In this document: piece by piece, positions 1 to 8,054 of the stretch
Position numbering within the stretch: the stretch's first letter is position 1
How the letters are laid out: every line of letters starts with the position of its first letter
Source: Vescimonas cirricatena
GTDB taxonomy: Bacteria; Bacillota; Clostridia; Oscillospirales; Oscillospiraceae
DNA: 64,000 bases
Direction: 5' to 3'
Assembly (NCBI RefSeq): GCF_020687045.1
Contig: NZ_JAJEPW010000009.1
Coordinates: 1 to 64,000 of the forward strand
Program-made: the position numbers and the translations under genes
Notes under the pieces: model-generated
Seen by the model: only the letters and a program-made list of their open reading frames with translations
Databases searched by the model: none
Told to the model about the DNA's origin: nothing

Positions 1-73
1 TCTTCGGTTTTAGGTTGTGTGTTCTAAGAGACTTCCCAACTGCTTGATTAAGAAGTCTTTTAGAGCATACAAC
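1..73 (-). mobile_element. Probable end of an element inserted in virD4
   Basis: From base 73 leftward the frame no longer matches the VirD4 family and reads VVCSKRLLNQAVGKSLRTHN followed by LKPK. I associate this with the ends of serine-recombinase elements of gut Firmicutes. The rest of the element lies outside the window, so neither its identity nor its other end can be checked here. Confidence 0.4.
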
Positions 74-1045
74 ACCGGCGGCTAATTTGTACTTTTTATA
101 TTGCCGCACCGCGAAGTGGTTGGGCTTGTCCTTTTCCAGCTCCTTGAACGCGATATCCACGGGATTTTCAAAGGTCTCGTCATCCTCGCGCACTTCCATC
201 GCATTGACCAGCTCGATAAGCGTGGCGAAGTTCTGCTCTTCTTCGGGGGCTTCGTAATGGATGTAGCCGATCAGGGCACAATACAAAAGGGTCTCTGCCT
301 TTACCCAGAAGTCGTCACCGGATTTGCCGTCCCCTTTGGTATTACATATCAGGGTGTTGACCAGCTTCAAAATGTCCTTTTCCGAGTGGATGTAGGCGAA
401 GGGGTTATAATGCATACTCTTGGAAAAGTTGATGGTATTGAATATCTTGATGCGGTAATTGTTCTTCTCCAGCAGTCTGCCACACTCGACCACGATGCTA
501 CCTTTTGGGTCGGTTACAACGAATGAAACCGGATAGTCCTTCGACTGGCATTGCATGAGATTGGGCTTGATGAAAAAGCGTGTTTTGCCGCTGCCGGAGC
601 CGCCGATGACCAGCACGTTTTTATTCCTTGCCGTCCGCGGATCTTTGGGGCGATTGTTCATGGTCAGGCTCTCGGTCTGTGTGAGGATGATGTTATTCTC
701 GAATACCGGGTCGATATACGGCGCGATGTCCTCATGCGTGCCCCAGCGGGCGCTGCCGTACTCCATATTCTTGCGAAACTTCTTGGCATTCTTGCCTTTG
801 ACGTAGACCGCCAGCCGGAGCGCGGCGGCGATCAGGAGGCCGACCAGCAGATCGGCGGGGTGGAAGCTCGGAAGCAGGCTCTCAAAGGCCAGCCGGAAGC
901 CATCCAGAATATGCAGTGCCTTTTGCGAGAAATCCATTCCCGGTGCCAACCTCGCCGCCTGCCCGCATTTGGTTCCCAGCAGGGCGAACAGAAGATACGG
1001 GAGATTGGGGATAACGATTTTCTTGATGTTTACAGGCTTTTTCAT
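1..1045 (-). pseudogene. VirD4-type coupling protein of ICE-A, 3' part replaced and open at the window edge
   Basis: The reading frame starts at ATG 1045, overlapping the stop of the upstream gene as ATGA, and stays open to base 1. The N-terminus has hydrophobic segments, then an ARWG motif and a Walker A loop GGSGSGKT (about 570-605). VirD4 proteins are hexameric ATPases that pass the relaxase-DNA complex to the conjugation channel. The normal family sequence continues after YKLAAG with a KTAKSIL-like stretch. Here it switches after base 74 to VVCSKRLLNQAVGKSLRTHN. I recall that peptide upstream of serine recombinases in gut mobile elements, so the gene is probably cut by an insertion. The break is an inference from family memory; the open frame and Walker motif are seen. 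Confidence 0.8.
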
Positions 1046-1530
1046 AGCTCCAGCCCCTTATCCTTGTGTTTGACCGCAGGCTTGATGATGTCCTTTGCAG
1101 CCTGAATATCATGCAGATGCTGGATGAGGGAGGGCTTCTGCCGCTTCCTTGCCGTATTGCGGGTATATTCCTCAAAGGCCGCTGTGAGGGCATCCGCGTC
1201 CCGCGCCTTGAAGAACACCATGTACTTGGGCGGCGAGAGGGTCTTGTCCTTTTTTACGGCATAGTCCACGCCGTATTTCCTTGCCACACGGTCAAAATCC
1301 TTGATGTTTTTATCGCTGATCTCGATGTTGGCAACGCCCTGATTCTGACCGACAAGCTGCTTGACCGTCTGCTTGCCGGTGGGCTTTACGGGGCCAGCTC
1401 GTTTCTTCTCAGCGATTTTTGCTTTTTGATGTGCCAGGAACTTCGCAACCGCCGCTTTGAGCACACGCCCAGTGAGCTTCGTTGCGCTGATGACGAGGGT
1501 CACTGTCCTGTTTTCAACCTCTTCCTGCAA
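1042..1530 (-). CDS. PcfB/DUF3801-like conjugation protein
   Basis: 162-residue lysine-rich cytoplasmic protein directly upstream of, and overlapping by ATGA, the VirD4 gene. PcfB/DUF3801 proteins accompany VirD4-like coupling proteins in Gram-positive conjugation systems and are thought to help present the relaxosome. The central part (GVANIEISDKNIKDFDRVAR...YMVFFKA) matches what I know of the family. The start is a TTG at 1530 with GGAGGCG about 7 bases upstream; no ATG in frame is better placed. Position and partner support a role in ICE-A transfer. Confidence 0.75.
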   Translation of the reverse strand: MQEEVENRTVTLVISATKLTGRVLKAAVAKFLAHQKAKIAEKKRAGPVKPTGKQTVKQLVGQNQGVANIEISDKNIKDFDRVARKYGVDYAVKKDKTLSPPKYMVFFKARDADALTAAFEEYTRNTARKRQKPSLIQHLHDIQAAKDIIKPAVKHKDKGLEL

Positions 1531-1580
1531 TTATGAACGCCTCCTTCCTTGATGATTGCAGTATGGCACCGGCGCACGGT

Positions 1581-2051
1581 TTACAGCGCGATGGCCGGGA
1601 TCATTTCATCTCCGTGACGGAGCTGCACGGTGCGTTCTTCAAAAAGCCGCCGCACCAGACCGGCATCCCCCGAAGAGATATCCCACAATTCATCATCAAA
1701 ACAGTAGAACACGATGGCGGGGCCGGTCAGGTAGGTTTCACCGCTGACGGTCACGATTGCTTTTTTCTCATAGGCCATGTACAGGTCGAAGGTCGGCACC
1801 TGCCGTACATGCGTGCAGCGGAATCCGGTCTCGATGAGCGCGTTCAGCAGGCACATAGATTTGGCTTTCTGACCGGGCACAGCCAGCAGAACCGAAACAT
1901 TGCTTTCATCGTATTCCTCATCGTTCGGGGTGAGCTGGAAGCCAGAGACCGGCGCATAGCCGTCTCTTTTAAGCCTGACTCTGCGATGGATTTTCCCGTG
2001 CGGGAGGATGATGTTGACGTCTCCTGTGATGTTTACCGTGAATTTTTCCAT
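1581..2051 (-). CDS. Hypothetical ICE-A protein
   Basis: 156 residues with no signal peptide or membrane segment; I do not recognise the family. It looks like a soluble alpha/beta protein with an acidic stretch (NDEEYDESN). ATG 2051 is preceded by AAAGGA. It sits between the XRE regulator and the PcfB-like gene in the same orientation, so it probably belongs to the ICE-A operon. No function is proposed. Confidence 0.6.
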   Translation of the reverse strand: MEKFTVNITGDVNIILPHGKIHRRVRLKRDGYAPVSGFQLTPNDEEYDESNVSVLLAVPGQKAKSMCLLNALIETGFRCTHVRQVPTFDLYMAYEKKAIVTVSGETYLTGPAIVFYCFDDELWDISSGDAGLVRRLFEERTVQLRHGDEMIPAIAL

Positions 2052-2111
2052 GATACATTCCTTTCTCAGCGCTCATTCTGGCGCTGCCGTTTGCTTATTC
2101 TGATATTTGAA

Positions 2112-2420
2112 TCAGTCGCGGGTTTCCGTGATCGTTACCGTCAGTCCGTATTCGTCCTCCAGCGCTTGCAGCAACTGCTCAAATTCATCACGGCTCTTGA
2201 TATACGGGACTTCCAGTACCGCTACCGGAATGTCCAACGCCTGGGCTAATGCACAGAGCAGACTGTGTTTAGGCGTTCTTGTGCTGGATTCATACTGCGC
2301 AATGCGGATGTCGGCGGTTTTTGCCGGAAAGCCCACAGCCGTCCCCAATGCTCTTTGCGTCATCCCTCGTTTCAGGCGAAAGCGGCGGATGCGTTTCCCC
2401 GGACTCATAAAGCTGCGCAT
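2112..2420 (-). CDS. XRE-family helix-turn-helix regulator
   Basis: 102 residues. The N-terminal half is a Cro/C1-type HTH (RRFRLKRGMTQRALGTAVGF...RIAQYESSTRTP), which binds DNA as a dimer; the C-terminal helical half is of unknown role. A GTG 9 bases upstream is possible, but ATG 2420 has AAGGAG at good spacing. It lies between ParB and the hypothetical gene in the ICE-A operon and may regulate the element. Confidence 0.8.
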   Translation of the reverse strand: MRSFMSPGKRIRRFRLKRGMTQRALGTAVGFPAKTADIRIAQYESSTRTPKHSLLCALAQALDIPVAVLEVPYIKSRDEFEQLLQALEDEYGLTVTITETRD

Positions 2421-2472
2421 TGTCTTCACTCCTTCCTCCGCACAGGATGTCCGACTTTTTTCTGAATGTCTT

Positions 2473-3360
2473 TCATCGCTCGTTCTGACGCTGCCGTTTT
2501 TTCTGCCACTGATCCAGCAGCTTGATAATGACCTGCTCCATTTGCTGCGGCGTGTAATTCTTGGGGAAGTATTTGCGGAGCGTATCGCTTTTCAATGTGA
2601 CGCGATCCAACTCATCCTTCTTTTCCTCGGACATGACCTTGTACATGGCGTCCTGCGTGCATTTTCCCTCGCGGCTGAGTTTTTTCAGCCGCTGTGCCTG
2701 CGAAAGGGATGGAGTGTTCTGGGAATACGCCATCGCATCCAAAACGCCCTTCTGCTCGTCCTTGCTGAGATAAGAAATCTCAACAGCGGGATTAAATGCA
2801 AGTTCGTTTTTGTCCACCATCGTTTGCAGCTCCGGCACAAGCTCTGTCAGCCGCACAAAGCGGCGCACCTGATTTTTGCTCTCACCGGTCTGCTGGGCAA
2901 TAATTTCGGCTGTTTCCAACTTCCGCCCAACTTGGGTGGAAGTTAAATCTGTCCGCTGCCCCTGGTGCTTCAGCGCCTCCATTTTCATCTTGTACGCCTG
3001 TGCGCGTTCCATGGGAGAAATGTTCTCGCGCTGCAAATTGGTATCCACCAACAAGATCACCGCCTCGTCGTCAGTCAGATTGCGGACAATGGCCGGGATC
3101 GTATCCTTCCCGGCAAGTCCGCTTGCGTGCAAGCGCCGGTGTCCGGCGACCATTTCATAGCCGCCTCCGGGGTCTGGCCGGATGATGGTGGGATTGAGCA
3201 CACCGAACTGCATAATGCTGTCTACGGTCTCCTGCATGAGTGCATCGTCCACCACCTTGAACGGGTGATTCTTGAAGGGGTGAATATCCGAAATGCGTAC
3301 CTGCTGCACCTGCTCCGGCTGGGTGCTCTGTGTGTCCTTTGGTTCTGTCTTCTTTGGCAT
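2473..3360 (-). CDS. ParB/Spo0J-family partition protein
   Basis: 295 residues. ParB N-terminal nuclease-like fold with the conserved box GYEMVAGHRRLHA (family GERRxRA), then DTNLQRENISPMERAQAY and an HTH region (QVGRKLETAEIIAQQTGESK). These proteins bind centromere-like parS sites, slide using CTP and aid segregation; many ICEs carry one for maintenance. The start at 3360 is chosen over 3399 because GGAGGTG lies 7 bases upstream. It is downstream of the repA region, as in other RepA_N-type ICE modules. No ParA partner is seen in the window. Confidence 0.85.
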   Translation of the reverse strand: MPKKTEPKDTQSTQPEQVQQVRISDIHPFKNHPFKVVDDALMQETVDSIMQFGVLNPTIIRPDPGGGYEMVAGHRRLHASGLAGKDTIPAIVRNLTDDEAVILLVDTNLQRENISPMERAQAYKMKMEALKHQGQRTDLTSTQVGRKLETAEIIAQQTGESKNQVRRFVRLTELVPELQTMVDKNELAFNPAVEISYLSKDEQKGVLDAMAYSQNTPSLSQAQRLKKLSREGKCTQDAMYKVMSEEKKDELDRVTLKSDTLRKYFPKNYTPQQMEQVIIKLLDQWQKKRQRQNER

Positions 3361-3413
3361 AGCGTTCACCTCCGTAACATGCGAAACGCCGCAGGCCATA
3401 CAGCCAGCGGCGT

Positions 3414-4293
3414 CTAAATACGTCCTTCCGCCATATCGTGCTGAACCAGGGCTGCATAGTAGCTGGTCATGGTAAGCGAAGCGTTGTACAGCGTTGCCAG
3501 TAGATATTGACGGATGTTTTTAATCTTTGTGGTGTTCTCTTTCATGCAGCTCACGACAAAACGGATATGCTCGCTGTCCAGCTTCAGGAACCGGCTTCTG
3601 ACCACCTCCGCAGGCTTATCATCGCCAGAAATGCGCACGGTCTCTTTTGTGGTGCAGACCGTATCCACGATAAGCTCCAGAATTTCCTCGACGATCTCCT
3701 TGTCATACGGCAAGTCCAGCAGCAGAACGTCATAGCTGATATTCTCCATGATAAGTTCTCTGTACTGAGATCTTCGCTCTGCATCGTTTCTTTTCGATTC
3801 CCGCTTTTGACTGCCCCTGAACGAAGTGAAGGGAAGAGACTCAGTATCGTTCAAATCAGTATTGTTCTTCTCAGTATTACTACCTTTTGATTTTGGAAAT
3901 TCTTGAGTTTCGATTTTCAAAACTCCTGAATTTTGATTCCGGCGCAGCAACAAAGTTCTTGACGTAAATGAGATTGGGCTTGCCGAGACCCTGCCGTTTG
4001 CGCTCGATAAGCCCGCATTTCTCATCCAATTCGTTCAGCAGCTTCATGGCCTTCTGCGAAGCGCAGGAAAGTGCGTCCATGATGTCTTCGACGGTATAGA
4101 CGATGTACACGCGCCCCACCTGATCCAGCCAGCCGTTCTTGGCAGACAAGCTCATGCGGTCAAGGAGCAGGCCGTAGAGGATTTTGGCCTCTGCCGAAAT
4201 GTCCTTGAACCGGCTGTCCGTGAACAGCACTTTGGGGATGCGGTAGAAAGAGAACTGTTCCGCCTGATCCCCGTAGTAATAGTCCAGTGTCAT
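3414..4293 (-). pseudogene. RepA_N-type replication initiator, frameshifted
   Basis: Two overlapping frames together make one protein of about 290 residues. The 5' frame (4293 to 3880) gives the RepA_N winged-helix start (FSFYRIPKVLFTD...AKILYGLLLDRMSLS...DIMDALSCASQKAMKLL). The 3' frame (about 3950 to 3414) gives the typical C-terminal half (SKGSNTEKNNTDLNDTESLP...ENTTKIKNIRQYLLATLYNA). The switch lies between about 3925 and 3960, a stretch with AAAA and TTTT runs. RepA_N proteins start plasmid and ICE replication. ATG 4293 overlaps the previous stop as ATGA. Either the gene is inactive, or a base is wrong in the assembly, or the shift is programmed (least likely). Confidence 0.8.
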
Positions 4294-4529
4294 GTATCTT
4301 CACGCCCTTTCCAAAGGCCCATAGAGCGCAGCAGCTCTTTCGTACACCAGCCGATGCAGGGAGACGCCCGCCCATACGGACAGCCGTCGCACTCGCTGAC
4401 GGCGGCAGGCGGCTTCTGCGCCGAAACATAATAGCAGTCGGTTTTGCCTCGGTAGGTGCAGCCCTCGGTCTGCTTCCAGAAATAGCAGTACCGGCAGTCT
4501 TTCGGTTTGTCCTCTGTATGTCCGTTCAT
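4290..4529 (-). CDS. Small cysteine-rich protein upstream of repA
   Basis: 79 residues with CxxC-like spacings (DCRYCYF, CDGCPYG, CIGWC), suggesting a zinc-binding fold. No known function. ATG 4529 has GGAGGCG just upstream; longer in-frame starts lack this. Its stop overlaps the repA start (ATGA), so the two are translationally coupled. Confidence 0.6.
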   Translation of the reverse strand: MNGHTEDKPKDCRYCYFWKQTEGCTYRGKTDCYYVSAQKPPAAVSECDGCPYGRASPCIGWCTKELLRSMGLWKGREDT

Positions 4530-4569
4530 TGCTTTCGCCTCCATTCCCGCCCATACCGGGCAACAAAAA

Positions 4570-4610
4570 AGCACACCCTCCGGCTCCATCATGGAGCAAG
4601 TGGATGTGCT
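4570..4610 (-). terminator. Terminator-like hairpin before the Cys-rich/repA genes
   Basis: AGCACA pairs with TGTGCT around an inner CTCCA/TGGAG stem. On the minus strand it is followed by TTTTTTG. It is the second of two such hairpins in the leader of the repA transcript. Confidence 0.55.
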
Positions 4611-4662
4611 ATGTAATACCGATTGTCCATGCCATGTTACTGCGTCAGGACATGAAAAAAGC

Positions 4663-4702
4663 GCGTCTGCCGACCCAAGCGCCACTTTGGGTAAACAGAC
4701 GC
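4663..4702 (-). terminator. Terminator-like hairpin in the repA leader
   Basis: GCGTCTG/CAGACGC stem with inner ACCCAA/TTGGGT, followed on the minus strand by a run of six T. It should stop transcription coming from the truncated recombinase side or act as an attenuator of the repA operon. Confidence 0.6.
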
Positions 4703-4734
4703 ACTATGTTCTATTCGCAGATTTTATGTGAAAA

Positions 4735-4772
4735 GGCTCAAAAAGCACCGTGTTTCTGGAACTTTTTGAGCC
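4735..4772 (+). terminator. Inverted repeat, possible terminator
   Basis: GGCTCAAAAAG and CTTTTTGAGCC form an 11-bp perfect stem with a 16-base loop. The plus side is followed by TTATTGTTTTT. It lies at the broken end of the recombinase gene and may come from the sequence that replaced the recombinase 3' part. Confidence 0.45.
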
Positions 4773-5037
4773 TTATTGTTTTTAGTCCTATTATTACAGC
4801 CGCGTCCGCATAGATATCGACCATGCGCCATTCGGCCTTGCCAGAGATTAGCTCCGTGTAGTAGCGGTTCTGAGCCGCGAAGGAATTGAGCTGATCCTCG
4901 GAGTCTGAGCTGACACGAGTGTAGGCTGCGACCCGCAGCCGCACATTTTGAGGCCGCTCTGTAGGCTCGATTTTTATAACACGGGGCTGCTTTTCTGCCA
5001 GTGCCGTTGCACCGTCTACCAGCCGCTTTTCATCCAC
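4738..5037 (-). pseudogene. Truncated serine recombinase, N-terminal end only
   Basis: About 78 residues match the start of a resolvase/invertase-type large serine recombinase, including the catalytic-serine strand AAYTRVSSDSEDQLNSF and the following QNRYYTELISGKAEWRMVDIYAD. The usual EGITGTS continuation is missing: after YAD the frame runs into unrelated sequence and stops at the hairpin 4735-4772. A complete enzyme would have 400-550 residues. GTG 5037 has GGAGGTG upstream. It is probably the former integration enzyme of ICE-A or of a neighbour, now non-functional. Confidence 0.8.
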
Positions 5038-5112
5038 ACCCGCTCACCTCCTTTTTTGTAACACAAACACTACCACAACTGCATCCAAATAGCTACTGAA
5101 AGATGAAGAAAA

Positions 5113-5256
5113 TCAGAGAAAAAACATGACTTCAACACCGTTGTCCGCAGCAATCCGTGCGGCAATTTTTCTCAGTTCTTTTTCGGTGAAAATACCGCAT
5201 TCCCGGAGTTTTCTGAGCAGGATGACAATCCCATAGTAATTGATGTTGGGGTCCAT
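5113..5256 (-). CDS. Small SHOCT-like ICE protein
   Basis: 47 residues starting MDPNINYYGIVILLRKLRE with a helical middle (FTEKELRKIAARIAADN) like the short C-terminal SHOCT-type helices. GGAGA lies 6 bases before ATG 5256. Small proteins of this kind precede serine recombinase genes in clostridial ICEs, which fits its place directly upstream of the truncated recombinase. Function unknown. Confidence 0.55.
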   Translation of the reverse strand: MDPNINYYGIVILLRKLRECGIFTEKELRKIAARIAADNGVEVMFFL

Positions 5257-5888
5257 AATTGTTCTCCTTTCTACATTTGACAATCTCTGCGGCACAAGCA
5301 TGGGAACCGTCCGGGGAAGGAAAAGGTAGGAGAGAATAGCGGTGCCATCGGGCAGAGGGAAGAAAAAGCGAATATAAAAATGATAGACAGTTTCCATGCT
5401 TCTGCCGCAAGAGTGTGGTCGCTCCGGCAGCGGAAGCAAACGCTCCCGTCACCGGAGCGGCCAGAACTTTACGGTTTTGTTTGCCTGTATTCGACACTAC
5501 TTCCCCAGGCAGGGCGGCAACTTGAACTGTGCGGGCGCACATCACGGGACTCTCACCCCTCCGAGGATCTCTCGAAGCTGCGTACAGGAGTATCATTATG
5601 GGCTGACGGGATCATGGCGGGGACAGCTTGCCAAAGCTGTCTTGGCCTGAGTGGGTATCGCTCTGCACCTTACTTGGCCGTCCTTTGATGCGGAGTTTCT
5701 CCGCACAGGTGGTCTTCGCGCACTCGGCCTGACGCTGGCTCCGTCAGCTAATGTATTCAAGTTGCCGGATATGACCTGGGCGGTATTTTTCAAGGAGCAA
5801 AGCCGCTGATTTATCAGCAGCGGGGGGAGGTTCAAAGCCCTCTCACTCTATTAGCCGTTGAAAACACCGTTTGCACCAAACTTTTTTG
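5257..5888. other. Gene-poor, strongly structured stretch
   Basis: No convincing gene. Several stem-loops are visible: CGCTCCGG/CCGGAGCG (5420-5459), GACAGCTT/AAGCTGTC with loop GCCA (5622-5641), TGCGGAG/CTCCGCA (5689-5705) and CTGACG/CGTCAG (about 5731-5749). On the minus strand the segment around 5530-5560 contains GGGGTGAGAGTCCC. The density of stems suggests a structured leader or non-coding RNA upstream of the small ICE gene. No known RNA family was recognised. Confidence 0.35.
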
Positions 5889-6350
5889 TCATCTCAGCAT
5901 CTTTTTCAATTTCTGTAAGATACGGATCTTCCGATTATGGATCGTCATTCGATGGATACCCATCATTTCTTCCAGCTCACGCTCTGAGCACTCGTCGAAA
6001 AACAGCGCATGGATCAGAGCCCGTTCTTCTTCGCTCAACTGATCCAGTGCGGCCCGCAAACGGCATAAATCGTCTTTCTTGATCACGGCATCCTCGACGC
6101 CTTCAGCATCGTCCGCAAACTGGCACTTTGCAGAATATACGAGTCGCTCCAGCGAATCCTCTTTACTGGGAACATAACTCTCCGCACCATTCTCGGCATT
6201 TTTCCTGCGCTGTTCGCTTTTCAGATCCACCTCCATGTATTTCATCTTGCGGTCGCTTTTCTTCAAGACTGCCAACACATCCGGACGCTCTTTTAAGCAG
6301 GGATATATCTTCAAATAATCGACCCGATATGGGTCGTTGTGATACGACAT
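5889..6350 (-). CDS. Sigma-70 region-4-like factor of ICE-A
   Basis: 153 residues. The C-terminal part is a sigma region 4 HTH: ALDQLSEEERALIHALFFDE, then SERELEEMMGIHRMTIHNRK. The N-terminal half is short, charged and lacks a clear region 2, as is usual for the sigma-like regulators found in Gram-positive ICEs. GGAGG lies 7 bases before ATG 6350. It probably regulates ICE-A genes rather than acting as a general sigma factor. Confidence 0.75.
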   Translation of the reverse strand: MSYHNDPYRVDYLKIYPCLKERPDVLAVLKKSDRKMKYMEVDLKSEQRRKNAENGAESYVPSKEDSLERLVYSAKCQFADDAEGVEDAVIKKDDLCRLRAALDQLSEEERALIHALFFDECSERELEEMMGIHRMTIHNRKIRILQKLKKMLR

Positions 6351-6434
6351 TTTCTGTCCTCCGTTTCATCATTTTAAAAATTTCAAAAACGATGAAGCGG
6401 AGGGCCTCGGCATCTCTCGCAGGCAGAAGACCGG

Positions 6435-6479
6435 CAAAACAAAACGCTCATTCAGTTCCTTTCTGGAACCAAATGAGCG
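6435..6479 (-). terminator. Rho-independent terminator
   Basis: CGCTCATT/AATGAGCG stem extended by GTTCC/GGAAC, followed on the minus strand by TTTTGTTTT. It ends transcripts coming from the zinc-ribbon and ImmA/IrrE genes. The rest of 6351-6664 holds only short repeats of the CGCTTGAT/ATCAAGCG type and no gene. Confidence 0.7.
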
Positions 6480-6664
6480 AAAAAAGCCGCTTGATCTGCC
6501 TTCACCACCATGGCCGCATTGATCCGTCTCACTCTCTTTGAGAGCAAGGACTGCAAATCAAGCGACACATGGGAAGGTCACGCATCAAGCGGCTCCGGGG
6601 TACAAACTTGGATATTCAATTTTTAGTTGTCAAGAGCAAGGCGTTTATTACACGCCGTTACATC

Positions 6665-6904
6665 TTAAAACCGGTTAAGTCGAAATGCCACCGGCGGGAA
6701 AAACACCTGTTCTCCGCAATGGGGGCATTTCACATAAACTGCGCCGTGATTTCCTTTGCACAGGATCTCTAACTTGTTCTGGCAATACGGGCAAATCCTC
6801 GCCATTGTAATATGGCTGGAATACTGTTTTTTCAGTTCCTGCTGTTCTGTCTGAATACAGGAATAGCGTTGAGGATCCAGTTCCCTTGCATTGATTATTG
6901 CCAT
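6665..6904 (-). CDS. Small zinc-ribbon protein
   Basis: 79 residues. Two Cys pairs, CPYCQNKLEILC and CPHCGEQVFFPP, form a zinc ribbon; the first 35 residues are polar and helical. GGGAGA precedes ATG 6904. It follows the ImmA/IrrE gene by 17 bases and is likely co-transcribed with it. Its role is unknown; nucleic-acid binding would be usual for such ribbons. Confidence 0.65.
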   Translation of the reverse strand: MAIINARELDPQRYSCIQTEQQELKKQYSSHITMARICPYCQNKLEILCKGNHGAVYVKCPHCGEQVFFPPVAFRLNRF

Positions 6905-6921
6905 ACTTTCTCCCTGCCATA

Positions 6922-7638
6922 TCAGGCGATCTCATTTTTCTCCGGAAATATATCTACCAGTGCATACGGGTCATACAAATCATTTCTTCCAACCAAGCCG
7001 AGCTGAGATGATCTTATGGCCAGTGCTGTTTTGGACACGCCGAGCCGCTTTGCGGCCTCTGAAAAACACTCATAGTCTTTGCGTGCATATATGCGATTCA
7101 GCACGCCGATGCCATCTTTCAGGCCAACATCTGCCATGTGGCGATACACCAGTTCCTTTGGCAAAAGGAGAAATGAAGTCAACACATTGGTCTGCCACTC
7201 CTCCCAATCCAGAACAGGGTACTGCGTATGTTCATCTGCCATGCGAAATACGCAGCGAGGAGTTTGCACCTCATATTCTTCTGGATACAGCATCCAAAAC
7301 AGTTGATGCGCTGCTTCGTGCATCATAGTAAAGTTCAAACGGCCAATCTGATTTTCAGCCACAAGGCTCTGATCAATGAAGGCCGTTTTTCCGTCTAATT
7401 CGTAATCGAGCCTTGTGCCATCCCTTTGGGGGATCGTTATGATCACCCCCGATGTTGCCGTAAGGCCGATGGCGTCATGTGCTTCACTGATATCTGCAAA
7501 TGTAAATTGCAGGCCACACATTTTCTCCGCAAAATCTGTCGGATCAATATGATCGACCTTTTGAGGGACTTTTTTAAGGTAATCACGAAGCAACCTGCGG
7601 GAAATGTGTTCGATGTCTTTCCGTGAAAGCCAGAGCAT
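6922..7638 (-). CDS. ImmA/IrrE-family metallopeptidase
   Basis: 238 residues with the zinc-binding motif HEAAH at 107-111 and downstream EEWQTNVLTSFLLLP, the third-ligand region typical of this family. ImmA in ICEBs1 cleaves the element's repressor after DNA damage; IrrE in Deinococcus cleaves DdrO. The C-terminal part (ECFSEAAKRLGVSKTALAIR) resembles an added HTH. The gene sits behind a strong promoter overlapped downstream by a LexA-type box, so induction by the SOS response is likely. This would fit release of an ICE repressor. Confidence 0.85.
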   Translation of the reverse strand: MLWLSRKDIEHISRRLLRDYLKKVPQKVDHIDPTDFAEKMCGLQFTFADISEAHDAIGLTATSGVIITIPQRDGTRLDYELDGKTAFIDQSLVAENQIGRLNFTMMHEAAHQLFWMLYPEEYEVQTPRCVFRMADEHTQYPVLDWEEWQTNVLTSFLLLPKELVYRHMADVGLKDGIGVLNRIYARKDYECFSEAAKRLGVSKTALAIRSSQLGLVGRNDLYDPYALVDIFPEKNEIA

Positions 7639-7678
7639 CTACATGCGCCCCTTTCTATTCCAACGCGTCCACAAATTA

Positions 7679-7690
7679 GAACATCTGTTC
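7679..7690 (-). promoter_or_regulatory. LexA (DinR) box
   Basis: GAACATCTGTTC is a perfect match to the core of the Gram-positive SOS box (GAACNNNNGTTC). It lies between the predicted transcription start (about 7698) and the ImmA/IrrE start codon at 7638, where LexA would block transcription. Confidence 0.75.
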
Positions 7691-7704
7691 GCTTCTTGTT
7701 AAGG

Positions 7705-7733
7705 AGTATAGCACGCCCGCTAATCTATGTCAA
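7705..7733 (-). promoter_or_regulatory. Sigma-A promoter of the ImmA/IrrE operon
   Basis: TTGACA (7733-7728) and TATACT (7710-7705) separated by exactly 17 bases. This is one of the best promoter matches in the window. The remaining gap 7734-8054 is AT-rich and contains no gene I can support. Confidence 0.8.
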
Positions 7734-8054
7734 GTGAAATAAATCGCTCGTATTTTGTACAAAAAATAATCGCCATTTCCTTTGCATTATCATTACACCA
7801 GCTGTTGGTGAGTGGAGGTATTGATTTGGCATTTTTAATAATGATAGTTCAAGAGTTTTCACAAAATCAACAAAAATTTCGACTTGATATTGCCAAAGGA
7901 GAATATAGCGTATAAAATAATTGGCAGAAATGGAAAAATATAGCCGAATCGCGGGATATCACTATAATCAAAAATTTTGAAGAGAGAATGGTTGTTTGAT
8001 GTGATCAGATAAAGTAGTACGCTTCTGCTTTAATCAACATCTTCTGATCGCAGC

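Noticed and set aside
5257..5888. Group II intron or known riboswitch
   Set aside because: No domain V-like hairpin, no maturase and no known aptamer core could be found; only unassigned stems remain.
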